From positions 744,001 to 808,000 of the forward strand of contig ML058549.1 in assembly GCA_003013855.2 (NCBI GenBank): a DNA stretch of 64,000 nt, read 5' to 3'. The notes beneath the pieces were generated by a model that saw only the letters and a program-made list of their open reading frames with translations, was not told the origin of the DNA and made no database searches. The translations under genes were made by a program, and so were the position numbers. Shown here one piece after another: positions 23,440 through 34,598 of this stretch (position 1 is the stretch's first letter; every line of letters starts with the position of its first letter). The DNA is from Liriodendron chinense (taxonomy: Eukaryota; Streptophyta; Magnoliopsida; Magnoliales; Magnoliaceae).

Positions 23440-24401
23440 CTACTGAAAAATTTCAGCGAGTTTCTCAATAATGTCACCACATGTAATAGGAAATAAGAAT
23501 TTCATTGGTTGAAAATCATTGAGTATGGATCTCCTTTCCAACTTATCTGGGCAAAAATTAATCAGGTAAGGATCATCCCGTAGATGGTGCATTTCAGTTT
23601 GAATAAACCAAAGAGATGTGTAGAATTGAATTTCTTCTTCACGAGTTGGTATGGTATCCACATAGTTAGATTCTATCGATGCTTCCACAATTGATAATTC
23701 AGTTTTACACTCCATGGAAGGAGTCTTTTTGGGCACCGATGAGGTTTCTCTTAAGGAATTGACAATGTCATGGATCATATGATCATCCCAATCCTCAAAA
23801 TATGTCAAACACTCTTCTAAAGTGTAGGGAGACCTCAAGGGAAGAGGTTTTCATATTTGGATTCTTCACGTTTCCTCCTTCTCAGACTTTTATGTAAGTC
23901 GGAGTGAGTCCTTAACTCCTACACTTTCAGAAATTAGCCTCTTCGTAGGTAAATCAGGCATCAATTCTTCTAATTCCTCCATAACAAAATTGTTCAAATT
24001 AACGGTTGGTGTCTTGTCAATCAAATTTTTAGATTTTGGCCCTTCCAAGGCCTCATCAATTTCTGAATTCATATCATCTTTGAAATGAGCCAAGCAAACT
24101 TCTAAAGTTTTGGAAAATTTAGTCGAGAGTGGCTCATCATCATCCACTATCGCATCTATGAAATTAATCATGTGGATTTCATCCTCATTCTCATCTTTAT
24201 CCTCTTGTTCTTTCTGCAAATTAAACACATTCAATTTTATAGTCATATTTCTAAAGGATATTTTCATAATTCCATTCCTACAATTGATTATAGCATTGGC
24301 GGTTGCTAGGAATGGTTGGCCTAGAATGACAAGAACTTAAGTGCGTATATTTGTAACCGCTTATGTATCAAAGACGATAAAGTCTACCGGGTAGTAGAAC
24401 T
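23440..24401 (-). pseudogene. Post-protease coding remnant of the minus gypsy element
   Basis: Minus-strand reading from 24401 continues the protease region interrupted by the solo LTR (YYPVDFIVFDT directly after the insertion, then NAIINCRNGIMKISFRNMTI). It goes on as an acidic region (KEQEDKDENEDEIHMINFID, ORF 24267-23890) and a further ORF 23838-23440 (MRSPYTLEECLTYFEDWDDH). This is the linker that in related gypsy elements leads to reverse transcriptase. Here the coding signal stops and 22192-23440 holds only non-coding sequence before the 3' LTR. Confidence 0.65.
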
Positions 24402-27400
24402 TGTAACACGCCAGATTTTCAAAATTTATTTGAAAATTTGAAAATTTTTATTTTAATTTTATTTTAATTAATTATCATACATTTACCATTGTTTCAAGAA
24501 TAACGGACCATCCGTAGGAGATCCGATAGGGTGTCCTTTATTAAAGTTGCTTAGAATAATTCCATTAATAATGTAGAAGGGTTAGATTCTGCTAAACTCA
24601 AAAATTTATGATAATTACGAAAATGACATTAGTTAAACTTAAGTTAAAGTGTCATTTTAAGTATTCTAGTTTGTAGAAATTATTAAGACGCAAAACTCTG
24701 GACTTAAGCTATTTAGCACGTTTTAGTCGAACACGTCTAATTTTAGCCCTAAGATCATCCTACAAATGCCCTAATAAGAAATTAGACCCTAGATGACCCA
24801 CTCGATCTCGGATCTGTCCCATTTTTGGTGTCAACGCTTAAAATCGTGAGGCTCACCTGCTGGATGGAGTGGATTTCATAGATACATCATGGTGGGCCCA
24901 CGTGCGTCGCATGCACGTTTAGTGCACGTTTGACCGTGCACCACACGACCCAAAACAGAAACTTCTGTTTTTCTTCACCCGCTGCCACCGCTGCCCTTCC
25001 TGTTGTCCACTATGTGGACACCTTTTCGAAGATCTGAGCCGTCCATCTTCTTTGTAGCCCATCAAAACACCCTCCCACATAGTTTTGCTCGATTTCATGG
25101 CGCGTTCTCGCCGCTTTCTCCAAACTTACCCCTTGTTATATAAGAACTTCCAATCCGGGAATCATCTTTGCATAAGAAGCTAAGGATGCTTCTAGAGGAT
25201 CCTGAAGATCCCTCTAAGCTAACCAACGTAGAGAATCCCCTCCAAAATCGAGCTTTCTAAAATTTTATGGATTTTTCTCTAGAATCTTCTGTTGTGCAAG
25301 AGATCCATCAAACGTCTATGGAGCCTCAATTTGTGGACCCCACGTACCTAAATGGACTAATCTAAACTTATCCTAGATATCAGTTTGTTAAATAAACCGT
25401 TCGTTTGTAAATTTCTATTTTCATCCCCTCTTTCCTTAAAACTTCACGCCGACTATTCGATCGCGTGTGAACCTCATTTCAAAATCTACCACGTCTATTT
25501 TGTCCCATACCCATCATAGCTCATGTCTAAAACCTCATTTCCATTCATTGTGTATATGCTTTCCAAATTCAGCCTGAAATCTCGCTTTAAACCACTTTCC
25601 ATCGCAACCGCTCACATGTAGCTGTACATAACCTCTTCTAACCCTAAAATCCGACCCTCCTAACCTAAATGAAGCCCCTCCCGACAACGATAACCCTCAT
25701 GCACGAATTTGAGAAAGAGAGAAGAGAGAGAAGGAAGAGGAGAGAGAGAAGGAAGGGAGAGAAGAAAGAGAGAAGAGAGAGAAGGAAGAGAAGAGAGAGG
25801 AAGAGAGAGAGAGAGAGAGAGTTTGTTTGGTTGTTCTAGCGACGTGCTTAGCCCCTATGGCCTTCTATTACGTCCAGTCCGTGAGGTGAAGATTTTCCTT
25901 CAAGGCTTTCATTAATAATGATACGATTATCCTAAGTTCCTTTTGTGACATATGACATTATTTTGTTTTGAATTGTTGATCCATATAATATGAAGATTAA
26001 TGTAGGATTTATAATGATTATCAGTAAATAATGATGTGATGCCGTGTTTGAATTTTTTACTAAGAAGCATGTGTATTTTTGTCATTTATTTTTGTGAAAG
26101 CTATGCATTAATTCTCTTGATTTATATTCTACAAGTGATATTGGCTTTCATGTTGTTGTATGCAATATGTGTGTAAAATCATTATGGAGATATTTCATTA
26201 ATGTGCACCATTGTCCCTAAGTTGGTAAAACCACTTGATGTAGAGAGATGGAACCCGTGAGGGGTGTCCATGAAGAAAAAGATGTCTTGACTTGACTAAG
26301 AGAATGCAATAAATGTTTGCCAAGGGATCCATACATGTACATGATACTTGGTTTGATCCATATATATTACATGAGTGTTTTAATGATTTTGACCATGATG
26401 TACAACATTGGCTTCTTAGAACATGATAGAATCATAAAACGGGACAATGGTTAGCAACTAATGGTATATAAATTCTCATGAGCCAGGGTTAGTGCCATGC
26501 ACACTAAGCCCGAGCTGTCGGCCTATGCTGGGTTGTTTACAACTCCCCATAGTGACCATTAAATTCTTTCAATACGGCTGGATGTGAAATTATTTAAATA
26601 AATGTGAAACTAAAGTCATGCATTCACTTAGCTCCATGTGGGTGTACGGAATTGAGATTAGGCTAGAGTGTCCTACTTCTCCCGTACACTGTCACGTGTA
26701 GATTTGGGCTATGAGTGTCCCGTTTCTTACGTGGTCTGGCAAAACTATGGGCATGCGCGTCCTAAGAACCTCTGGTGATTAGTGGCTAGCGTGAAGTCGT
26801 AACAAGGAGTCTCCCACTTCATGTATTGTGATTCTAGCTAGGGTACCTTAGCCAGATCATGCATTCCATGCATTGCATTAATAAGAATTTTCTTTGATTG
26901 TTTTGTTATGAATAAAAATATCATTGTGTTGCGTTACTCTGAGTTTTGTTCATTATTATTCTTGATTGTCTTGGAGGGAATATTTCCCACTATGATAGTG
27001 TTTAACGTTATCCCAAACACAATTTAGGTGATACAAGTGAAGATCCAGGTATTGAACTCAATTTTCAAGGAGAAGAGTTCGATGGTTCGTACGATCACAT
27101 AGCGGATGACAATGTTAGAAAAACTTAGTTGATGTTTTCATTTATTAAATGTTTCTTTTGAATAGTTGATACATTTATGGAATTGTAATGTCTTCAAGAG
27201 AATACATGGATTGGTATTTTAGTTAATTAGTAAAGATATTGGTTGATTTCCTTATTAAATATTGATGATGACGTAGTGAGTTTAATAGAATAAGATGGCA
27301 ATTGTTTCTGCCAATATGCTTGAATGCTCTATTTTATTATTTGACAAATTAGTTATTCCATAAGTTACTTGGTAATTCGACCGTCGTGTTATACACGAGA

Positions 27401-27423
27401 GTCAAAAATCTCGGGTCATTATA
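24402..27423. mobile_element. Solo LTR of a Tekay/Del-like gypsy family (3.0 kb)
   Basis: Inserted in the protease codons of the minus gypsy element with the duplication GAACT (24397-24401, 27424-27428). Removing it joins the protease reading ...VQIDKFY to YPVDFIV. It begins TGTAACACGCC and ends CATTATA, a diverged form of the TGTAAC...GTTACA ends of the gypsy LTRs at 46.8 and 56.9 kb. It also shares the internal block TCGGCCTATGCTGGG...CTCCCCATAGTGACC (26518-26560) with them (48031-48075). On the plus strand it has TTATATAAGAAC at about 25137, suggesting plus orientation. It contains a GAGAGAGAAGG tract (25700-25825). No protein. Confidence 0.8.
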
Positions 27424-27427
27424 GAAC

Positions 27428-27561
27428 TTGTCGATTTGGACTAACACATCCTCAATCACCCCTCTCGATACTCTAACGGAGCAATCCGCAAGTTGTAAAG
27501 TTATCTTGGTGGGTTTTAATTCACCAAGTCTCAGTTGCTTATAGACCAAGTAGGGAATCAA
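27428..27561 (-). pseudogene. Retroviral-type aspartic protease remnant (gypsy)
   Basis: Minus-strand reading MIPYLVYKQLRLGELKPTKI then LQLADCSVRVSRGVIEDVLV and QIDKFY is the body of a gypsy protease. Just upstream (about 27595-27562) the frame reads VLLDLGANVSL, where the catalytic Asp-Leu-Gly-Ala of this family sits. The coding frame is cut by the solo LTR insertion at 27423 and resumes at 24401. Upstream it is out of frame with gag, with the 22-base G run lying between the two frames. Non-functional. Confidence 0.75.
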
Positions 27562-27620
27562 ACTAACATTAGCCCCTAGATCGAGAAGTACTCTATTGAT
27601 CTAGAAGTTATCTATCATTT

Positions 27621-27642
27621 GGGGGGGGGGGGGGGGGGGGGG
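27621..27642. repeat. Homopolymer run of 22 G
   Basis: An uninterrupted run of 22 G on the plus strand, lying between the gag end (27759) and protease (27561) of the minus element. The frame differs across it. Such a run is a common place for assembly or read errors, so its length should not be trusted. Confidence 0.9.
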
Positions 27643-27758
27643 TGAGTGTTTTGTTGTATAATGACACTCACTTGTTCTGTAAAAAAATGTTCTCTTGTGC
27701 ACGTTTTACTTACGCTTTACAACACATGGATCCTTTAGAAATTTGCGTATGAAGGGAT

Positions 27759-29245
27759 TTACTTAATTGCATCCAACAAGGGCATGTTAATTTTTATTTG
27801 TTGAAAAATTTCTAGGATGTCCTGATTTTCACTTAGTCTTTTAGTTAAAACGAAACGTTGGGGGAATGAGGCCACAAATTTATACACACGCTCCGACTCT
27901 TTATTTTGTGGAGCATTGCTCGATTCACCATTACTCTTAGAATCAACCGGATCATTTGGTTTTGTGGCCTTCACCGGTTCAGATTTTCAATTGTCACTTC
28001 TAAGAGTGGTGATGGCTTGAACGTGTTCCACAAGATGGGTTGAAGAATTAGTATTTAATTCAAGTTGTTCCTTGGGGTTAGGCTGAGGTTGGGCCGGAAA
28101 GGTCATTTACTCCCTGACTCCTAAATGTGTTTCAATTCTTTCAACCGACATTTTAAGTGCATCTATGGCTTGCATGTTAGACTGATTTATCTGAGCTTGT
28201 CCAATCATGAATGCATTCAATGTATCCTCAAGAGTGCTCCTTTGGAGAGGCCCTTGGGAGGCTTAGCTTATATTTTCCATGGGTCAATTCTTCCAATTAA
28301 GATTTGGTTGACACTGCCAATCAAGATTATGCAAGTTAGAATTTGGTGCACTTAAGGGGAGTTGGTAAGCGTTTGTGGCGTTCGCTTGAGTTTTCAAAAT
28401 ATCTTGAAACGCAGGGATTGTTGGACAATCCTTTGTTGAGTGAACATCACTCTCACAAATACCACATACACTCTCAACGGCCTCACCGATACTTATCATG
28501 TTAACATCCTTAATCTATGGCCTCAACATTTTTTGTGAGACTCGCCACCCTTGCATTCAAATCATCGTCCTCATTTAATAATGTACTCCTTTCTCTCTTG
28601 GGGCTGACTTGGGATTACTAGTTAGGATAGAGATGTTCTAAGATTGGGCATTCTCAACTAGTATATCGAAGTAATACTAAGCATCGTCGGGCTCTTTATT
28701 AAAAAATTCGTCATTACACATCCTCTGGACAAATTGGCGCATGTTTAAACTTAATCCGTCATTGAAGAAGTTAATCAAATACCACTTTTCATAACCATGA
28801 CGTGGGCATTCTAATAAAAGATCTTTGAACCTCTCCCAACATTGAAAAAAAGTCTCATCTCCTTTTTGGGAGAAGTTCATAATGACCCGCCTTAGTGCAT
28901 TGGTTTTATGAACCGGGAAGTACTTTTTAAGGAACTCCCGGGTCATCTCAGTCCATGTCCCGATCTTCTAGGTTTTAGATATTGGAGTCATGATTTGGCT
29001 TTGTCCTTTAAAGAGAAAGGGAACAATTTCAGTTTGTTAACATCTTGGGAGACATTATTAAATTGCAAGGTGTTAGCAATCTCCTCAAATTCATTCAAAT
29101 GTACATATGGACTTTCAAAATCAAGTCTATGAAATTTTGGAAGTAATTTGATAATTCCTAGTTTAGGGTCCACATTTCCTGTATTGAGTGAAAAGATAAA
29201 GCAGGAAGTCGTGGTTGTTCTCTCCAATTGTAGGTAATCTTGCAA
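27759..29245 (-). pseudogene. Gag polyprotein remnant of the minus gypsy element
   Basis: Reading 29245-28988 gives LNTGNVDPKLGIIKLLPKFH and HLNEFEEIANTLQFNNVSQD, the N-terminal gag core. A frameshift leads to 28946-28677 (MTREFLKKYFPVHKTNALRR, then DETFFQCWERFKDLLLECPR), the rest of the retrotrans_gag domain. In the same frame 28499-28284 has CGICESDVHSTKDC, a CX2CX4HX4C zinc knuckle. 27974-27759 ends with EIFQQIKINMPLLDAIK, the segment that precedes protease in this group. Several stops and at least one frameshift make it dead. Confidence 0.8.
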
Positions 29246-29581
29246 TGTTTTAACCAGAGGAACATAGCGTACTTCATTCTTATTATGTGTTGTCCTATTC
29301 AGTGGTGCATCATGCTCAACATTCTAAACAATGTTTGGTTCATTTTTAGTCATAATTTCATACGGTTCAAGATTTCCTAAACGTTTTCTAACTCATTTAT
29401 GATTAGTTAAACCTTCAACTAAACCTCCCTCACTTAGAATTCGCGATGTATGATCAAGATTCCAATGGGGCATAAACCACACAAAAGTTAAAACTAAACC
29501 TAAAATCTAAAAATCTGAAACTACTAATTTTTTTTAAGTTAGAACAGTGTTACCAGATTGAAGAACTAGGTTAGTCAAAGA

Positions 29582-30415
29582 GAATCTAAGATCTCTACGA
29601 CCCAAAATCTATCAACAACACCCCATTGATCAATCTCAGTAAATCAAAACATCATATGTAAGCAAAATCACAAGAGATAGAAGATTAAACTAAAACTACC
29701 AACTTTATTTCAAATCAAAAATAGAATTGTTCATCATTAAATCCCAAAGTACTTGAATCAAATCAAAATACGCATTGTAAACATGTAAAAGCTTCACCTG
29801 TTAATTCTAGCTAAGAGGTTTAGCCAACCTTTAGAAGATTGAACTAAAAGTCAAAAGAAAAAATAACTAAAAGCATAGAAAAACTAGGAAAACCCCATTC
29901 AGAGGAGTTGTAGACTCTCCACTTTGATCCTCTCCACCTCTAGCGTTTGTAGAACCCTTCTACAATGCCCTAGAACGAGTGTGGAGATGTCATTTTATAG
30001 CAAAAACGAAGCACTGCCTTGGAATTTTTGAGAAACCACATAGTCCTCTTGCAGTTTGGACATTGGCTGACCTGTCATGACCTATCTTGCCTGTCTGGCA
30101 GACCGGTCATAATCAGTTTTACCCGTCTGGTTTTAGTCCAGCAAGCTCCAGGGAGTTTAGCAAGGGGGCTGACCTGTCGGACCCTTTCAATTCTTATTTT
30201 TCTTTCTCTTCTCTCCTTGCTTCTTCTCTCCCTCTATTGGCTCATCCTTTCATGTCTTCAATAAGCTTTAAGAAGTGTCTTTTGACATCAAATTGGTGAA
30301 GTCTCTCTCATTCCTACAAACATAAAATCATGCATTAGATAAGTCTTTAAACATAAAAATCATGCATAATGTGTGATGAATTGGGGTTAGAACACACACA
30401 ATTTAGAGCTTAACA
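29582..30415 (-). mobile_element. 5' LTR (truncated) of the minus-strand gypsy element
   Basis: Matches 21335-22180 along its length, at roughly 90% by eye, and ends TTAACA at 30415 before the AGGCG duplication. About 600 bp of the LTR present in the other copy is missing on its inner side. On the minus strand a cluster of GACCGGTCTGCC, GACAGGTCAGCC-like words (30180-30063) precedes CTATAAAATG (about 29998-29989). 29246-29581 is the leader, without coding potential. Confidence 0.7.
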
Positions 30416-31403
30416 AGGCGCTACGAAAGGGGCTCAATCCAACAAGTAAGGTCAAGTTTGAGAGTCCTTTAACACTCCTTTCTTTTGGTAGGATTGAGTG
30501 TGAATTTAAGGCTGATTGTTAGTCTATTGAAAATCGACTAAGTCTCTGAGGGAGCCATCGACATGGGTGTGTATATGGTCCACCGGCATGAGTGCATACA
30601 TGTAAGTTATTAGTTAGCCTGAGAAACCATTGTAGGTTCCTGGATTGGAACTTAAGGGTTGTGAGGAACCTCGTCAAAACTCCTAGGTTGGTAGGAACCT
30701 TGTTTAAACTCCTGGGTTATGTGAAACCCGCAAACACCTAGGTAAGCCACTGTTCAGGTTGAGAAGTGAACCTGTGCAAAAAAACTCCATGTAAAAGTTG
30801 GGAAGAACCTATTTAAAACTACTAGGTTGGAAGGATCCTAATTTAAACTCCCTAGTGAAATCAGGAATGCTCAAGGAATGAGTACGGTAACTAGGAGTGG
30901 AGTAGACAAGTACTCGAACCACTATATATGCTTGTGTTTGAGATTGTCATTTGAGTCATTTCTATTATAGCATTGTTTATTTAATTGTTATTATATGAAT
31001 GTTGGAATGAAATGTATGTTATGCATTGATAGGTAGATTTTCACACACTTTTTATAATTTCACTTCTAGACTAGTTTCTTAGGTAGCTATATCAATTGTA
31101 GTCTAGATAATTGCACATTGATTATAAGCTCAACATGTTGTATTATCATAATGTATGTGTTTAGGCTAGTTTACTTAATTGCATTATCTTTTGTAGCTTT
31201 TGTGATTGGACCCATTTAAGCTTGGAAGCTAAGTATTTTTATTTAATTAGTATATTATTGTTAATTAGTTTAATTAGACAAGAAGTTTTTAAAAGTGATT
31301 TTAAAATGGTCCTAATCACCCCCTGCGACTTAGCCATGGTTCTACAAGCTTCCGCGTATAGTGTAGGGTGTCGTCATGTTAGACCATCTGTTGCACACTT
31401 TCA
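30416..31403 (+). mobile_element. LTR of copia family B (copy B2), right part
   Basis: Continues LTR B2 after the gypsy insertion: CTACGAAAGGGGCTCAATCC, the GGTTGGTAGGAACC series, AGTGGAGTAGACAAGTA, and the AATCACCCCCTGCGACTTAG block, ending GCACACTTTCA at 31403. Joined with 10066-11140 it makes an LTR of about 2.06 kb, close to B1 (2.0 kb). Confidence 0.8.
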
Positions 31404-32844
31404 CATTCTGGCAGTCATAGCTCACTGACGTCCTATGTAAGCCTACGTCTCATCACTTCTCTGCCTGAGGGCTACCAGGTCTCTTCTCATGGGAGCCATA
31501 TTGAGGTTATACGTGAATCGATTGATGAATGCCTGGGACAACTATTCCCATGTTCTAATGCGATGATAATCCAATAAAGTGTATCAATCTAATGTGTCGC
31601 CTTTCAGAGACTTTTGGGAAAGGTGGATGGGGGCTCATTCGTTTCTTTCTACTGCATTAAGCTCTCCATAGATGGTTTTGAAGTTCGTTATAGGGCAGTC
31701 GTTGCCGCCATATCTTTTGAACTTGGGGACCTCAAATTTTAATATACTTATGCATTTGGGAAGGGACAGAGGTTCTAGAACTTTATTGAGGGAAGATCTA
31801 TCCCTTGTTGTCGTTGTAATTGCTTCCGCATGGCCTAAAGTTTCTCTCGTAGCTCGTCCATGTCAGTTTGGCGTGTTTGAGAGACTGGCGTCTCTCGCGG
31901 CAAGGCACGTTTCACTTCTTCAGCATAGTGGTCGACTTCTTCGACTCTATGGCTCCCGTTAGGGGGAGCTTGTTGGAGTTGAACTTGAGTTTATTGAATT
32001 GTAAATTGAACTGGAGATTGAATTGAAATTGTTGAGGTTGAACTGGAGATTGTTGTGCTAGTATTGAAGATTGAACTGGAAATTGAGTTAGAGATTATTG
32101 TGCTGGAATTGAAGATTGATCTGGAAATTGAACTGGAGATTGTTGTGCTGTAATTGGATATTGAACTGGAAATTGAGCTGGAGATTGCTGTGCTGGAATT
32201 GAAGATTGTTATAATTGAACTAGAAATTGAAAGTCACTCACAGTCGGGGGAGGTTGAGAGTTTGGGAAGTGACCCCGTTCTTGGGTATCCGCCACTTTTT
32301 GCTGATTGGAGTGGGCATGATACTAACCCTCATTTTGGGCATTCGCCAGTACTGGCCCTAAGCTTCCAGTCGGGGAAGCTGCTACTTGAAATTAATTTGA
32401 AATTGTGTTTGTAGGATGTGTTGAAAATTGAATGGGGATCTAGATTGCAAGATCGATTTGAAATTAATTTAATACCCCAATTGTGGGGTTGGCTGAAAAT
32501 TGACTAGAACTCCTGCCATGGGATCATTCCGAGATTGACTCTTGGCTGCAAGAGGATATAGAAAGAAATGCTCCAAAGTTGGGGGCCATGCGAGCTATGG
32601 CCATAAATTTTGTGCGGACTTTGACGGTTGTGCTTGAACTAAGCTAGAGGCTGGAGGAAGGGCTGGTTACCGTGGTTGTTGTTGACTCGAGCCAACCAGG
32701 TTGCTAGCTATGAGAGTTTGACCTTGCATGAACTAAAGAAACTGTTAATGCAAAGATTTGTCAATTACCATGGTTAGTGTGTCGTCGAGTCCCCTTGCGG
32801 CTGAAGACAGTTTTTCCTTGCGGCTGAAGACAGAAGCTTTTCAA
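31404..32844 (-). pseudogene. Decayed gypsy gag remnant, minus strand
   Basis: Minus translation of about 31740-31440 reads FEVPKFKRYGGNDCPITNFK then NAVERNEWAPIHLSQKSLKG and LSQAFINRFTYNLNMAPMRE, which is a gag core (capsid-like, retrotrans_gag family). Upstream on the minus strand (32250-31975) an imperfect 48-54 bp tandem repeat gives Gln/Pro-rich text such as SPAQFPVQ in one frame. Many stops. The same element may continue beyond the copia insertion at 43240. A direct repeat TTGCGGCTGAAGACAG occurs twice at 32805-32835, next to the copia junction. Confidence 0.55.
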
Positions 32845-34524
32845 AGATCAAGTCAGCTTCAAGCCTCACCACCCAAACCTTTGATTCCAAAACCTTCTAT
32901 AGATGGCCCAAATTCTTCCTAGGCACACCCTTAGCACCATCTATAGCCCACCTTCCATTAAGATCAGCAATGGAAGGGTTCTTGGTGGCAGAAGTTGCTT
33001 TAAAATTGAAAAACTATAAGTCTGCTCTCTCCGATACATACCCGATCCATCGGAGAATAGTCCGATAGATGTCCGATCAATCGGACAATGTGTCCGATCC
33101 ATCGGAGAATAGTCCAGTTACATTGTAAACTCTCTGGACACTTTTCCGAGCCATCGGAGGCCTGTCCGATCCATCGGACAGGGTGTTCCGATCAATCAGA
33201 CAGTATGTCCGATCAATCGTAAAATTTTCCAGCAAACAATGAAAATCTCTCTGGACACTTTTACGATCCCTCGGAGGTATGTCCGATCCATCGGACAGGG
33301 GTGCTCCGATCCATCGGTCACATACGATCCATCGGAGGAATTTTCAGAAAAATTACATCAACTCTCTGGAAGAAATTCCGATCAATCGGACCATCTGTCC
33401 GATCAATCGGACAGGGTATTCCGATCAATCGGAACTAAGTCCGATCAATCGGAGAACCTGTTTTTAAGCAAAATTCAAATTTGGCTAAAACTTATGTCCG
33501 ATCGATCGGAACCTATCGAGCTGACCGTTTTCTGACCGTTGAATGTCATATCTATTTATAGAACTCAGTTGGATCTTGCCAAAGACACCTTGAGCATCTT
33601 TTAGGGTTTGTGTGAGCCTTCTTCTTGAGATCTCCTTCTTCCAAACCCTTAGATTTGTTGAGTTCATACTTCAATCCATGTTGATCTGACCAACATTGAT
33701 TAAGCATTCAAAGCTTGGATTGAATCATGAACTCAACCCCTCTTTAATGGCATCTTGACCTACCTTTCATAGATATTCTCTTGTCATCATTGCCATTTAT
33801 GGTGGATTAGGTAGAAGCTTTCCTCACATAAAAGCCATATCCCAAAATAGCCTCAACCTAACCTCAATCCCTCACCTTGGAATCTACAATGGGTCATCCA
33901 GAGCAAGGTTGCTGATCGAGGGAGCTGAAGAAGACGTCTTCCGTACAAGCTGAAGCTTCTTCAACAAAGGCATCATCAAGGGACTCAATCAGCTAAGTAT
34001 ATTTAGTCTTTCGAGTCCAAGAAACCTCCTCAAGTTGAGATTTGGGTTTCAGAGTTTGAAGAACCAAACTCGGTAGAGTCCTTGCGTAGGACAAGTCCTT
34101 GAGTAGGACAAGCCCTTGTGTAGGACTAAGTGGTCATGGATTAGTCCTATGGAAGGATGAATCCATGTATTGAGTCGTAAGTCCTTTTGTAGGCTGTTAA
34201 GGTTTATGGTTAACCTCATTTAAAACCATAGTGATAGTGAAATCCGGCCACTCAAGGAGTGAGTGGATCAGCCGGGAGTGGAATAGGTACATAACCGAAC
34301 CACTATAAAAATCTCTTGTTGTGTGGTGAATGGATGAACTGATTTACTTCTTTCACATGTGCTTTTATTGATTTATATTCTGCATATCTTGTGTTTGATG
34401 AAAGTGCTCTAAGAATACTTTGTATTGAGAAATTTAAAAAGTGTCCTATTCACCCCCCTCTAGGACAAGGTAACTTGTTTCTTGCTTCTACAACAGCGGT
34501 AATCAAACTTATACCGCATTTTCA
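32845..34524 (+). mobile_element. 5' LTR of the SIRE-like copia element (family A)
   Basis: 1,680 bp repeated at 41579-43239 with about 98-99% identity by eye. The largest difference is one 20 bp unit of the inverted-repeat array missing from the 3' copy. It ends ATACCGCATTTTCA just before the primer-binding site. The left edge is less clear: the shared sequence starts at GATCAAGTCAGC, a TG start is visible only in the 3' copy, and no matching 5 bp duplication flanks the element. It has a TATTTATAG box at 33552-33560 and GTAGGACAAGTCCTTG-type short repeats at 34085-34160. Confidence 0.85.
33045..33560 (+). promoter_or_regulatory. LTR A promoter: TCCGATC(A/C)ATCGGA array and TATA
   Basis: About 18 words of the form TCCGATCAATCGGA or TCCGATCCATCGGA, an inverted repeat TCCGAT...ATCGGA around two bases, are spread from 33045 to 33512. 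They sit in units of roughly 20-25 bp separated by CAGGGTGT- or AGAATAGT-like spacers. TATTTATAG follows about 40 bp later. The 3' LTR has the same array (41780-42226) with one unit fewer. Open frames in this stretch are by-products of the repeat. A U3 enhancer role is inferred from position. Confidence 0.6.
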
Positions 34525-34526
34525 AT

Positions 34527-34538
34527 TGGTATCAAAGC
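34527..34538 (+). other. Primer-binding site of the copia element
   Basis: TGGTATCAAAGC two bases after the LTR end; one mismatch to the initiator-methionine tRNA complement TGGTATCAGAGC. Confidence 0.75.
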
Positions 34539-34598
34539 GGGTTCCTCCTTAAAGGCGTAACCGCCCGGAGTGTGATCCGTCTCTAGAAGCTTGAAATC

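Larger units (their letters stand above)
11141..30415 (-). mobile_element. Degenerate minus-strand Ty3/gypsy-type element (gag-protease only)
   Basis: Starts TGTTCGCC and ends TTAACA, flanked by the duplication AGGCG (11136-11140, 30416-30420), inside LTR B2. Minus strand is the coding strand: the 5' LTR is at the right (29582-30415), then gag (29245-27759), protease (27561-27428 continuing at 24401), a post-protease region (to 23440), a polypurine tract GGTTGGGGGTA (22191-22181) and the 3' LTR (22180-20746 plus 11173-11141). No reverse transcriptase or integrase is found between protease and the 3' LTR, so the element is non-autonomous or deleted. It is interrupted by a CACTA-like unit and by a solo LTR. 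The two LTR copies look roughly 90% alike, so this is an older insertion. Confidence 0.75.

Noticed and set aside
26788..26805. String GAAGTCGTAACAAGG, identical to the 3' end region of 18S rRNA
   Set aside because: Only about 15 bases match; the sequence on both sides is ordinary LTR and not rRNA or ITS. Treated as chance.
33239..33667. Several ORFs on both strands over the TCCGATC array (also 41811-42382 and 45470-45769)
   Set aside because: The text is a direct product of the tandem words (INRT, DQSD, DGSD repeats), so not genes.
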